Below, piece by piece: positions 24,224 through 32,724 of a stretch of DNA of 64,000 bases (its first letter is position 1; every line of letters starts with the position of its first letter). The notes under the pieces were generated by a model, which saw only the letters and a program-made list of their open reading frames with translations, did not search any database and was not told where the DNA came from. A program made the translations under genes and the position numbers. Location of the stretch: the NCBI RefSeq assembly GCF_011683955.1, contig NZ_JAAQPI010000018.1, positions 53,572-117,571 on the forward strand, in the 5' to 3' direction. This DNA is from Pseudomaricurvus alkylphenolicus. Lineage in GTDB: Bacteria > Pseudomonadota > Gammaproteobacteria > Pseudomonadales > Cellvibrionaceae.

Positions 24224-26674
24224 ATGTTTATTCCAAAAACTTATAAAACATTCTGTGTCCAAGTCTTAGCGGGCAGCATTGCTGTATCAATAGCTAACGC
24301 CAGTGATCAGACGATGACGTCTGAAGATGAGGTCTTCTTTCTTGAAGAGATTGTAGTAAATGCCCGCAGGGTGGAAGAGAGCCTGCAGTCAGTGCCGGTT
24401 ACCGTGACCGCATTGGACTCTGACGCTCTAAGAGAGGCAACCATTACCTCGACCACTGACATTCAGCAGAATGTACCCGGTATCTTTCTCGGCGGCAGTG
24501 GTGGACCACAGAACCCCCTGTATGTGATTCGAGGCCAATCGAAGGGATTGATCGGCACAACCTCTCCCGCTGTGGTCAGTTACTTTGCGGAAGTGCCACA
24601 ACCGGCCTGGGGCAGCGCGGTACCGCAATTTGATATGGACAGTATTCAGGTTCTTAAAGGACCACAGGGAACGCTATTTGGTCGCAATACTACCGGTGGG
24701 GCTATTCTCTATGCACCGACAGCTCCTGATTACGAGCTCAGTGGCTATTTAGGCGCCACGTTGGGGGCTCACAGCCAGCAGCGAGTTCAGGGCGCGCTCA
24801 ATATCCCCCTGGTTGAGGATAAGGTAGCTCTGCGGGTGGCGGGTGATATTCATCAGCGCGATGGCTACACCGACAATATCGGAGTCGGCGGCGATCTTGA
24901 TGCAATCGATACCGAGCTCTTCCGGATCTCATTGTTGACCGAGTTCGGTGGCTTTAGCAATACGCTGATCATCGATTCCTTTAAAAGTGATAACGACGGT
25001 TTCAATGTTTTTCCCACAACGGTTTATGAGCCCTCCGCTCTAAACGCTCTGGGTATTATCGATCAGGTCAAAGCCGATGTTGATCTTCTGCAAGGGTACG
25101 GAAAAGACACCAACAATTCCTCGTTTGATCAGCGGGAGGAAAACGAGCGCCTGACGGTGATTAACCGAACTGAATTCGAAATCGACGACAATCTCAGTAT
25201 ATTGAACATATTTGGCTACCAGACTACGGATTTGGACTACGCGCCTAACATCGATGGAATCCGTACCTACGAGAGCCCGGTAGTGAAAGCAGGTTTGGTT
25301 GCCGCCGGCATTCCGGAATCCTTAATCGTCAGTGCCGAAACGTCAGTTGTCAAAGCGCGACTGATCGATCAAACCAAGCAGTTTAGCAATGAGATTCAAT
25401 TGCGGGGCTCTTCATTTGATAGTCGCCTCGACTGGATCGTAGGTGCATTCTACCTGAAGAGCGAACCGGACGGTGTTGGCCAGATCAACACGACTTCTGT
25501 AGCCCAGACCAAAGTAGAGACGCTGATTCCTGGAATGGAGACGTTCTTCACCGACGGTGGCGGCCAGCATTTCTTCCTGACCGACGAATCCAAGGCGGTG
25601 TTCGTGCACGGAGAATACGATCTGACCGATGCGATTTCAGTTGAATTGGGTATCCGTTACACCGAGGATGACTTCGAGCTTTGTCTGGGATCAGATGCGA
25701 TTCCCACCTGGCTTGATAGCGACCCAGGTTTCTTTTCAGAATCCGCTTGTCGCAATAACGACACCAGCTTGATCGTGAACTCTGCGGTGGTAGAGCAAAG
25801 TTCAAACGCCACGACCTGGTCGTTGGGTGTGAACTGGCAGGCCACTGAAGAGGTGTTTGCATACGCGGTTCTTCGCCACGGCTACCGTGCTGGTGGCGCC
25901 AACGGTCCCATTTTTGGTGGTACCTTGGAAAGCTATCAGACCTTCGAACCTGAAGAAGTGGATGATCTGGAGTTGGGCTTAAAGATGGATTGGCAACTGG
26001 CAGGTATGCCGGTGCGCACAAATATTTCCTATTTCAAAGGGAAATATGAGAAAGCTCAGGGCGATTTGGCTGGAGGGATCACTACGCCCAGCTCATGTAC
26101 CGAGGGAGTCACCCTTACGCCTGATGGAGACTGCAACGCTATTGATGATCCAACAGGAGGCGCTTTGGTGCTTAACGTGGGGGACACTAGCGTTGAAGGT
26201 GTGGATCTGGAATTGGTGGCTCGTCTTACTGAACGTCTTACGGTGAGCTTTAACGCGACCATACAAGACGCCGATATCGATAAGATCTACGAACAGCCCA
26301 ACGCCTTTATTGAAAGTCGTATCTCTGGTGCCATTCCCTTTCTGTACTTCACCAACTCAGTATTTCAATCTAATTTGAGTTACGCGGTAAACTTGGGTGA
26401 CTTCGCTGAGGAATTGGTAATCAACGCTAACTACTACAATACGTCAGCCGCGGTAAAAGGGGATACCGAGATTCCCAGCTACGATTTAACCAATTTGCGA
26501 GCAGATCTGTACGGTGTTGCTGGTAGCGCCTTTGACGTTTCTCTGTTTGTGAACAACGTGTTTGATGAAGAGTACGCGATTTCTTCGTCCATCAGTACTC
26601 GAGCACTTGGCTTGGACGCTCTGGTCTATGGGCCTCCACGCCTTTGGGGACTTGAAGCACGCTATAGCTTCTGA
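24224..26674 (+). CDS. TonB-dependent outer-membrane receptor
   Basis: 816 residues. An N-terminal signal peptide (Lys-containing n-region, hydrophobic VLAGSIAVSIANAS) is followed by the plug domain, beginning EEIVVNARRVEESLQSVPV and containing LKGPQGTLFGRNTTGGAI. The rest is a 22-strand barrel of alternating aromatic strands, ending in Phe (ARYSF), as outer-membrane proteins do. It imports a large or scarce ligand across the outer membrane using TonB energy. Its position at the start of the unit with the phosphotransferase-like gene, divergent from the ring-cleavage operon, suggests uptake of the hydrophobic growth substrate rather than a siderophore. It is distinct in sequence from the receptor at 56747-59194. 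Confidence 0.95.
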   Translation: MFIPKTYKTFCVQVLAGSIAVSIANASDQTMTSEDEVFFLEEIVVNARRVEESLQSVPVTVTALDSDALREATITSTTDIQQNVPGIFLGGSGGPQNPLYVIRGQSKGLIGTTSPAVVSYFAEVPQPAWGSAVPQFDMDSIQVLKGPQGTLFGRNTTGGAILYAPTAPDYELSGYLGATLGAHSQQRVQGALNIPLVEDKVALRVAGDIHQRDGYTDNIGVGGDLDAIDTELFRISLLTEFGGFSNTLIIDSFKSDNDGFNVFPTTVYEPSALNALGIIDQVKADVDLLQGYGKDTNNSSFDQREENERLTVINRTEFEIDDNLSILNIFGYQTTDLDYAPNIDGIRTYESPVVKAGLVAAGIPESLIVSAETSVVKARLIDQTKQFSNEIQLRGSSFDSRLDWIVGAFYLKSEPDGVGQINTTSVAQTKVETLIPGMETFFTDGGGQHFFLTDESKAVFVHGEYDLTDAISVELGIRYTEDDFELCLGSDAIPTWLDSDPGFFSESACRNNDTSLIVNSAVVEQSSNATTWSLGVNWQATEEVFAYAVLRHGYRAGGANGPIFGGTLESYQTFEPEEVDDLELGLKMDWQLAGMPVRTNISYFKGKYEKAQGDLAGGITTPSSCTEGVTLTPDGDCNAIDDPTGGALVLNVGDTSVEGVDLELVARLTERLTVSFNATIQDADIDKIYEQPNAFIESRISGAIPFLYFTNSVFQSNLSYAVNLGDFAEELVINANYYNTSAAVKGDTEIPSYDLTNLRADLYGVAGSAFDVSLFVNNVFDEEYAISSSISTRALGLDALVYGPPRLWGLEARYSF

Positions 26675-26700
26675 TCAACGTCCTAACTGAATGCGTGTTT

Positions 26701-26735
26701 AGCCGCCTGCTGATCGGTCAGTAGGCGGCTTTTTT
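26701..26735 (+). terminator. Rho-independent terminator
   Basis: AGCCGCCTGCTGA, short loop, TCAGTAGGCGGCT then T6. One G-T pair in a 13-bp stem. It follows the TonB receptor stop by 27 bp and precedes the phosphotransferase gene, so that gene may have its own promoter or rely on read-through. Confidence 0.9.
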
Positions 26736-26775
26736 GTGCCCGTGATTATCCCAAAAGTAATTTGAGGAAGTAACA

Positions 26776-28125
26776 TTGAACGACAATCAGATAGACAGTG
26801 ACGAAAGCAAGCTGAACGTCATCATTCAATCCTTACTGGGAGGTGAAGTCGTCGCGATGGAGCGGCAGGAACGCTGGCGTCCCTCTTGGTTTGTGGATCT
26901 CAAACGTGATGGTGAATTGCTAAAGCTGTATATTCGAGGTGACCGTCAAAGCGACGTCGTACCTTTCCCGGAGCTGGAGCGTGAGGCCAAAATTCTCCAG
27001 ATACTCGCAGAGCAGGGGATTCCTGTGCCCAGAGTATATGGCATGTGCCACGACCCGGTGGCAATTATCATGGAAGCTTCGGCTGGGACCAGAGATGTAT
27101 TCAATGTCTCTTCTGACGAAGAACGCCGGGCTATAGCACGGCAATACATAGACGCCCTGGCCGCGATGCACGCATTGCCATTGGAGCCTTTTGTTGACAT
27201 TGGAGTGGCCTTACCAAACGGGACTGAAGAGATCGCGTTGGCTGGCCTTAACGCCTACCTTCCGCTCTATCTCGAACACAAAACCAGGCCCGATCCTCTA
27301 TTGGAATTTTCCATGCGCTGGTTGCGACAGAATGTGCCTGACACTGCCACCGTCGCAAGCTTTATCGCGTTTGACGCCGGGCAGTTTCTGTTCGATAAGG
27401 GTAGGGTGACAGCGCTCTACGATTTTGAATTTGCCATGATTGGTGATCCACTAACCGATATCGCTACCATGGCGATGCGAGACTCCTACGAGCCAACGGG
27501 AGATTCAATCGGGGCGCTTTGTGATTATTACGGTCAGATCACAGGAAAACCGGTGGATATTAATGCGGTTCGATATCACCATGCCTTGTTTGCCACCGTG
27601 GCGTGCATGCAATTTTCCGCAGCGCTCAAAACTCCGAAGGCTGGGGATCCTCACGATGTCTATCTGGAATGGGATCTGGCGTTACGCAAAACCTTGTTGA
27701 ATGCACTGTCTCATAACCTCGGAGTCGAGCTTCAGGAACCCGCCTCGTTACAGCAGCGACAACCAAAGGATCGGGCGCTGCGGTACATGATTGCGGACAA
27801 GATCGAAGACGTCAGTAGTGAGACAGATCGGCGAGACCTGATCTTGGCGCTTGAGCGCTTGCTGGACTACAGTGGCGTGATGAATCTCCATGGTGAGGAG
27901 CTCGAACAAAGGGCATTGACTGAAGCGGAGACATTTGTTGGACGTTGTGAATCGATCAGTGAGATGGAAGAGAAGATGGAGAGCTTTGTACAAAAGGTAG
28001 AATCGACGCAGTATGGCGAACTGTTGCAGTACTTTTATCGCCAGCATCAACGTCGCATTGAGGCTTGCACGGATATTGGCATCGGTCAATCCGCTCTTCA
28101 TATTCAAGAGGATATTCTGAGTTAG
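26776..28125 (+). CDS. Phosphotransferase (APH-like) protein with altered catalytic loop and extra C-terminal domain
   Basis: 449 residues, start TTG with GAGGAAG upstream. The N-terminal ~320 residues follow the aminoglycoside/choline kinase fold, with the DxE loop kept (LYDFEFAMIGDPLTDIA, ~residues 216-232). In the catalytic loop, where relatives read HGDxxxxN or QGDTGPGN, it reads FIAFDAGQFLF: the catalytic Asp position is Ala and the metal Asn is Gln. The last ~120 residues form an extra helical domain rich in Glu and Arg, with no recognised family. Similar genes are often found among CoA-ester catabolism genes. It may be a subfamily with shifted catalytic residues or a pseudokinase-like binding protein. 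Confidence 0.78.
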   Translation: MNDNQIDSDESKLNVIIQSLLGGEVVAMERQERWRPSWFVDLKRDGELLKLYIRGDRQSDVVPFPELEREAKILQILAEQGIPVPRVYGMCHDPVAIIMEASAGTRDVFNVSSDEERRAIARQYIDALAAMHALPLEPFVDIGVALPNGTEEIALAGLNAYLPLYLEHKTRPDPLLEFSMRWLRQNVPDTATVASFIAFDAGQFLFDKGRVTALYDFEFAMIGDPLTDIATMAMRDSYEPTGDSIGALCDYYGQITGKPVDINAVRYHHALFATVACMQFSAALKTPKAGDPHDVYLEWDLALRKTLLNALSHNLGVELQEPASLQQRQPKDRALRYMIADKIEDVSSETDRRDLILALERLLDYSGVMNLHGEELEQRALTEAETFVGRCESISEMEEKMESFVQKVESTQYGELLQYFYRQHQRRIEACTDIGIGQSALHIQEDILS

Positions 28126-28185
28126 TATCGGTTGTCAGCGTGAGCCCCTTAGCTCCTCCATTGGCTGTAAAGTTACACTGATGGT

Positions 28186-28935
28186 CTAGTCACCAGATTC
28201 TTGGAAGCCACCTCCTTCGTCGACCAAAATTCTGGCGAGGGTATTTGGATGGGTAATCATAGCGTTGTGGCAGGCATCAATTTCCACCAGTGAATCTACG
28301 CCCCCCAGATTGGCGATAAAACGGCGTTGTTGCGCGGGCCGAAGAGAGCGGTCGCGACAGGTCAGAATCCATTGGCGGGTAAAACTACGAAAGCCCCTTC
28401 TCTCGACTGGTTGGCGGGCCAAGTTGGCAGATTCATCACACAGACTATCGAGCATGATTTGATGTTGCTCGGCAGTGGCGCCATTGGTGAACAGCCATTT
28501 GGCCACTGGTGCAGGCATAGGTTTGGTGACATTCTTATTGCGCATTAACCAGCGTGTGACCCAGCTGATGGGGGGACGCAAGGTATCGACAATAGACATT
28601 CCTTCGGGAGGCACACAGCTGGCGAGAAATACTACGCGCCGTACCAACGTCGATCCGAGCTTGACGGCTACCCCGGGCAGTACAATTCCAGCCATTGAAT
28701 GCCCTACCAGAATTACATGCTCAGGTTCAGTGTCAAGAATTTGCCGGCAAACCGAGTTCACAGCTTGCTCAACGGTGAGGAAGGCAAGGTCACCTGACTG
28801 GGTCTTGCGCCCTGGGAGGTCAACCGCGAGGGGGTGAAAATCTCCTTTGAATTGACGAATCGCATGCAGCGTTGGGGTCCAGCAATGACTGGTATGCTGA
28901 CCTCCATGAATCATGGCGATGGTTGTTGTAGGCAT
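28186..28935 (-). CDS. Alpha/beta hydrolase
   Basis: 249 residues. The oxyanion segment MIHGGQHTSHCW is near the N-terminus, the nucleophile elbow is GHSMAG (Ser at about residue 79), and the His is probably in IDACHNAMITHP near the C-terminus. This resembles salicylate-esterase / HNL-like and small esterase families. It is the last gene of a minus-strand unit DUF35-thiolase-SDR-hydrolase (31421 down to 28186), with 33 bp after the SDR. It may cleave an ester or a CoA or C-C bond in the pathway; the sequence does not say which. AGGAGCGAG precedes the ATG. Confidence 0.87.
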   Translation of the reverse strand: MPTTTIAMIHGGQHTSHCWTPTLHAIRQFKGDFHPLAVDLPGRKTQSGDLAFLTVEQAVNSVCRQILDTEPEHVILVGHSMAGIVLPGVAVKLGSTLVRRVVFLASCVPPEGMSIVDTLRPPISWVTRWLMRNKNVTKPMPAPVAKWLFTNGATAEQHQIMLDSLCDESANLARQPVERRGFRSFTRQWILTCRDRSLRPAQQRRFIANLGGVDSLVEIDACHNAMITHPNTLARILVDEGGGFQESGD

Positions 28936-28968
28936 GGTTTATTCTCGCTCCTGGTGTATTTCGATATA

Positions 28969-29811
28969 TCAGTCATCTCCGACATAGGGTTCGGTGTGGC
29001 TCCAGCGCTCGATCAGTGCCGCTCTGCGCTCTGAACCAAAATCGGATTCATGTTCATCATCGTCGGGGTGCAAAAAGGTAGGACCATTCGGCAGCTCCTG
29101 AAGAGCCTTCTGCATGACATCGTGGGGACTGTAGACTCCGGGTATTCGGTCGTTGTCCCAGCCATCGACATTCGATTTTCTCATTTGTTTGCGGAGTGTT
29201 GGCGTGTCGACTACCAAAATTAGAAAATTTAGCACATCGACCCCCATATCTTTGAGTTCCATCCATAAAGATTCGCCAAAGTTAAGCATGAATCCTTTGG
29301 AGGCGGTGTAGAGTGCGTACTTTTTATTACCGCCCAGGGCAGCATGCGAGCCCATCAACAGAATGCCTCCTCGCCCGCGTTCAACCATTTTCTGCGCGAT
29401 GTGATAACAGATGGTGGTTAGGCTGGTGGCACCTAAAGCAATTAGATTTTGCCAGGTTTCCAACGGAGCCTTGATGAAGTCACTAGCGTAGGCGGGGGCG
29501 CCCGCGTTATAGATCAGCAAACCTATATCCAGATCCTCAACGCGAGTGAGGGCCTCGTTGGTTGAATCCGGTTGGCTCAAATCGGCAACAATGCAACGGG
29601 TATCGATGCCATAGCGCTGTTGCAATTCCTGGCTCAGTTCGTCCAGTGCGCTCTCATTGCGAGCTAATAATACGCAGTTGATTCCCTCCGCCGCCAGCTG
29701 GTGTGCAGCCGCCGAACCAGTTCCATGCGAGGCCCCAATAATCAGTGCCCATGGCCCATACCTTTCCAGTAACGTCGTCGTGTCGAAAGAGGTGTTGATA
29801 GAAATCTTCAT
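28969..29811 (-). CDS. Short-chain dehydrogenase/reductase
   Basis: About 280 residues from the ATG at 29811, which has GGGAAAG upstream; an ATG at 29823 is also in frame. The cofactor loop is IIGASHGTGSAAAHQLAAEG (GxxxGxG form), with YNAGA for the NNAG motif, catalytic Ser in MGSHAAL and YTASKG for YxxxK. Arg is absent straight after the loop, so cofactor choice is uncertain. The C-terminal tail has an acidic stretch (HPDDDEHESDFG) not usual in SDRs. It is in an operon with the Ltp2-like thiolase, so it may act on the ketone or alcohol formed by that thiolase or aldolase. Confidence 0.86.
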   Translation of the reverse strand: MKISINTSFDTTTLLERYGPWALIIGASHGTGSAAAHQLAAEGINCVLLARNESALDELSQELQQRYGIDTRCIVADLSQPDSTNEALTRVEDLDIGLLIYNAGAPAYASDFIKAPLETWQNLIALGATSLTTICYHIAQKMVERGRGGILLMGSHAALGGNKKYALYTASKGFMLNFGESLWMELKDMGVDVLNFLILVVDTPTLRKQMRKSNVDGWDNDRIPGVYSPHDVMQKALQELPNGPTFLHPDDDEHESDFGSERRAALIERWSHTEPYVGDD

Positions 29812-29829
29812 AAGCTTTCCCATTGATGG

Positions 29830-31026
29830 TTATCGATTTTTGACCAGCAATAGACTTCCGGCCAGGGGACCGCCTCCAGAAGCGGCAATCGCCACATCGT
29901 GAGCGTGTGATTGGCGAGCTCCAGCGCGCCCCCATAACTGTGCGCAGGCTTCATGTACGTATCCGAGCCCGTGGGTGCGACCACCGGAGAGTTGCCCACC
30001 ATTGGTGTTGATGGGCAGTTGTCCATTGAGTGCAATGCGGGAGCCTCCTTCGACAAATTCTCCACTTTCGCCTCGACCGCAAAGCCCCAGCGCCTCCAGC
30101 CAGATCATGGTGAAAATTGAGAAGCCATCGTAGAGCTGAGCAGAGCCAACATCAGCAGGACCCAAATCGGTTCTAGCCCACATCATCGAAGCGGCGTCGA
30201 TGGCGGCCATACCGGTAAGGTCGATTTGTTCCCAGGACCAGGGTTGGTTGAGTGCGGAGCCAATAGCTTCAAGCGTGATTGGTGGATTGCGACAATCTTT
30301 AGCGATGTCTTTACGAGACAATACGATAGCGGTAGATGCATCGCAGTGAACATCACAGTCGAACAGGCGCAATGGCGTCGAAATGAGCCGCGATGACAGG
30401 TAGTCTTCCATACTCAGCGGCTCGCGGAAAACGGCTTTTGGGTTGAGCGCTGCATTGGCTCGGCAGGTCAGGGCAATCTGCCCCAGTTGTTCGGACCTGG
30501 TACCGTATTCGTAGCTATGCCGTTGTGCATAGAGGGCGGCCAGATTAATGGCCGACTGTACATTGTAAGGCGTGTACCATTGCCAGAAGAAGCTGGTGTC
30601 TCGGCCTACCGTCTTATTGCTTAGTGCGGTTGCTGTCTTGTCCGTTTGGCGCTGAGTGGCTTCAGTGATGGTACGGAATACCAGCACGTGATCGCACAAA
30701 CCGGCTGCTATAGCCATGGCGCCGTTGATGACACCTGCTAGTGGACCCGGCCCCTCATACCCTCCGCCGAACCAGTTTACATTCAGACCAAGGGTGGAGA
30801 TCAGTGCATTGGGGCCAACGGGGGAAAATGCTGAGCCGTTGTTGTTGTCTCCTGGCCAGCAGGCTACCCCGTCGATGTCGGATTTTTTCAGTCCAGCGTC
30901 TTCTATGGCTTCCAAGGCTGCGTCCACGGTGAGTTGCATCGCCGACAGTGCCGACGGACGGCCTACCTCAGATTGTCCGATGCCAGTGATCGCGACCTGC
31001 TTCTCTCCTATGCGTTCAATATTCAT
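29830..31026 (-). CDS. SCP2/Ltp2-type thiolase-fold protein (candidate retro-aldolase)
   Basis: 398 residues. The thiolase fold is seen, but the canonical nucleophilic-Cys block is absent. Features match lipid-transfer-protein thiolases: GIGQSEVGRPSALSAMQL at the N-terminus, AQLYDGFSIFTMIWLEALG (the YDxF segment), INTNGGQLSGGRTHGLGYVHEACAQLWGRAG and a final AIAASGGGPLAGSLLL. In steroid catabolism Ltp2 works with the DUF35 domain of ChsH2 as an aldolase that releases propionyl-CoA, with two Tyr residues used instead of Cys. Here a DUF35 gene overlaps by 4 bp directly upstream, which strongly suggests the same type of complex. DitF of diterpenoid degradation is another relative of this family. 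Confidence 0.86.
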   Translation of the reverse strand: MNIERIGEKQVAITGIGQSEVGRPSALSAMQLTVDAALEAIEDAGLKKSDIDGVACWPGDNNNGSAFSPVGPNALISTLGLNVNWFGGGYEGPGPLAGVINGAMAIAAGLCDHVLVFRTITEATQRQTDKTATALSNKTVGRDTSFFWQWYTPYNVQSAINLAALYAQRHSYEYGTRSEQLGQIALTCRANAALNPKAVFREPLSMEDYLSSRLISTPLRLFDCDVHCDASTAIVLSRKDIAKDCRNPPITLEAIGSALNQPWSWEQIDLTGMAAIDAASMMWARTDLGPADVGSAQLYDGFSIFTMIWLEALGLCGRGESGEFVEGGSRIALNGQLPINTNGGQLSGGRTHGLGYVHEACAQLWGRAGARQSHAHDVAIAASGGGPLAGSLLLVKNR

Positions 31027-31421
31027 GTCTGCACCTCGAACAGGGGGAGCCAGATGTCTTCATATCGTTCGAAGCACACTCGTACCTGCAAACCAATGCT
31101 GACCTGCTCGGTTGGGCAATTAACGATGTTGCTTAACAGTCTTAATCCTGGCTGTTCATCGAGCTCGACGATGGCGACAACATAGGGAATGTCTAACGTC
31201 GGGTTCCATTGCTGATAGTTGATGGTATAGCTGACAATTTGGCCGTGGCCGCTGACAGCTTTGGGCCCGACTCTGTTGCTACAACAACTGGGGCATACGG
31301 GACTCGGTGGATGAAAGTAGCGCTGGCAGTCAGGACAGAAGTGAATCAACAGTTGCCCCTCAGCGCCTCCTTGCCAGAAGTGACAAGTATCTGCCGTAAG
31401 GGCGGGTAGTTTTCTACTCAT
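31023..31421 (-). CDS. DUF35 OB-fold / zinc-ribbon protein (ChsH2-like partner)
   Basis: About 132 residues from the ATG at 31421. The rubredoxin-like zinc ribbon is clear: CPDCQRYFHPPSPVCPSC, two CxxC pairs. An OB-fold follows (GQIVSYTINYQQ, VVAIVELDE). DUF35 proteins are CoA-binding or docking partners of SCP2-type thiolases and aldolases. The gene overlaps the thiolase by 4 bp, and the pair is likely translated together and forms one complex. A MaoC-like ChsH1/ChsH2 hydratase domain is not present, so this is the DUF35-only form. Confidence 0.88.
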   Translation of the reverse strand: MSRKLPALTADTCHFWQGGAEGQLLIHFCPDCQRYFHPPSPVCPSCCSNRVGPKAVSGHGQIVSYTINYQQWNPTLDIPYVVAIVELDEQPGLRLLSNIVNCPTEQVSIGLQVRVCFERYEDIWLPLFEVQT

Positions 31422-31478
31422 AATAGGCCAACGTCGTTGTGATACCTGGAATACGGTCGATTCTAACTTAAAAACTGT

Positions 31479-31503
31479 ACACATTGAAGAAAAGTGTTTA
31501 ATA
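31479..31503 (+). promoter_or_regulatory. ACA-N13-TGT-TTAATA motif, copy 5
   Basis: ACA at 31479-31481, TGT at 31495-31497, then TTAATA. It sits in the 203-bp divergent region between the DUF35/thiolase operon and the FAH-family gene at 31625. Confidence 0.55.
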
Positions 31504-31624
31504 TTTCTCTTGTAGCCCCCATGAAAGCATATAAATTCAGGCAGATGTTCTTTGTTAGGGAAGAGCTCTAAGTTCGTGCCTTCATAACCAATTCACGCAC
31601 CATTAACCTAGATGAGGCACCTTG

Positions 31625-32614
31625 GTGAGATTAGTAACTTTCAGTAATGAGCAAGGATTGGATAAAGCGGGTGCGCTGATAGAAAGCGATTCTCTGGTGG
31701 TCGATTTGCAGCAGGCAGCATTGTCAGCCGGTCAGCCGCATTTGGCGTTTTCAAGCGTGCTGACGTTAGTCGAAACGGGTGATGAAGCTTTGCAAGCAGC
31801 GGCGGCGCTGGTTCGTCAAGCGCCCACCGATGCTGTGCTGGTGCGAGACGATGTTCGGTTGAAGGCGCCAATCCAGCCGCCTCCACAGATGCGTGACTGT
31901 TCTTGTTTCGAACTCCATTTGCAACAGTGTTATGAAGCGGCCCGTCGTGCAAAGGCGGCGAGATCTGCAGACCCCGCTGCGGCGCTTCGTGAAATGGATA
32001 CCAGTGAAGACGACAAGGTCATCGAAGCGTTTCGACGTCAGCCCATCTACTACAAGTGCAACCGTTTTGCCGTGGTTGGACCAGACGATGATGTACTTTG
32101 GCCTAGCTACAGTCGATTGATGGACTTCGAATTGGAGCTCGCTTGCTATATCGGCAAACAAGGTCGAGACATCAGTCGCGACAAGGCACGTGAGCACATT
32201 GTTGGATTTACTATTTTCAACGACATGAGTGCTCGCGATGAACAGGGACGGGAAATGCCGGGAAAACTGGGTCCTGCCAAAGGAAAGGATTTCGATACCG
32301 GTAATGTTATGGGGCCATGCTTGGTCACTATGGACGAAATAGAAGATCCCTATGATCTGACTATGATTGCGCGAGTCAACGGCGAGGAGTGGGGGCGTGG
32401 CAATACCCGCGATATGCTCTGGCGCTTTGAGGACGTGATTGCACATATTTCCCGTTCTGAGACGCTTTATCCCGGTGAAGTATTGGGGTCTGGAACCGTT
32501 GGCAACGGTTGCGGTCTGGAGCAGCTGCGCTACCTCAAGCCCAATGATGTTGTGGAACTTGAGATTGAACAAATCGGTACACTCGCCACAAGAATTGTAA
32601 AGCCCGAAAGTTGA
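31625..32614 (+). CDS. Fumarylacetoacetate hydrolase family protein
   Basis: About 329 residues; I favour the GTG at 31625 with GAGG upstream over the TTG at 31622. The C-terminal FAH domain has the metal ligands in MDFELELACYIG (the two Glu residues) and the later Asp in FNDMSARD, plus GKDFDTGNVMGPCLVT. An N-terminal extension of ~140 residues has a helical insertion rich in Ala and Arg. The family performs hydrolytic C-C cleavage, isomerisation or decarboxylation of ring-opened acids. It is 110 bp upstream of the first Rieske dioxygenase alpha gene, though a promoter for that gene may lie between. Confidence 0.88.
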   Translation: MRLVTFSNEQGLDKAGALIESDSLVVDLQQAALSAGQPHLAFSSVLTLVETGDEALQAAAALVRQAPTDAVLVRDDVRLKAPIQPPPQMRDCSCFELHLQQCYEAARRAKAARSADPAAALREMDTSEDDKVIEAFRRQPIYYKCNRFAVVGPDDDVLWPSYSRLMDFELELACYIGKQGRDISRDKAREHIVGFTIFNDMSARDEQGREMPGKLGPAKGKDFDTGNVMGPCLVTMDEIEDPYDLTMIARVNGEEWGRGNTRDMLWRFEDVIAHISRSETLYPGEVLGSGTVGNGCGLEQLRYLKPNDVVELEIEQIGTLATRIVKPES

Positions 32615-32724
32615 TCGACTAGCGTCGTCACCATTCGGTTCTGCGGTAATTTATAAACCGTACAAAGAAGCACAACTTGAGTGCCGTAAAGAATTGACGG
32701 CCTTGTATACAGAGGAGTATTGCG

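Noticed and set aside
31766..32572. Minus-strand frame of 268 codons across the FAH gene
   Set aside because: Antisense of a well-supported FAH-family gene, no recognisable domain.
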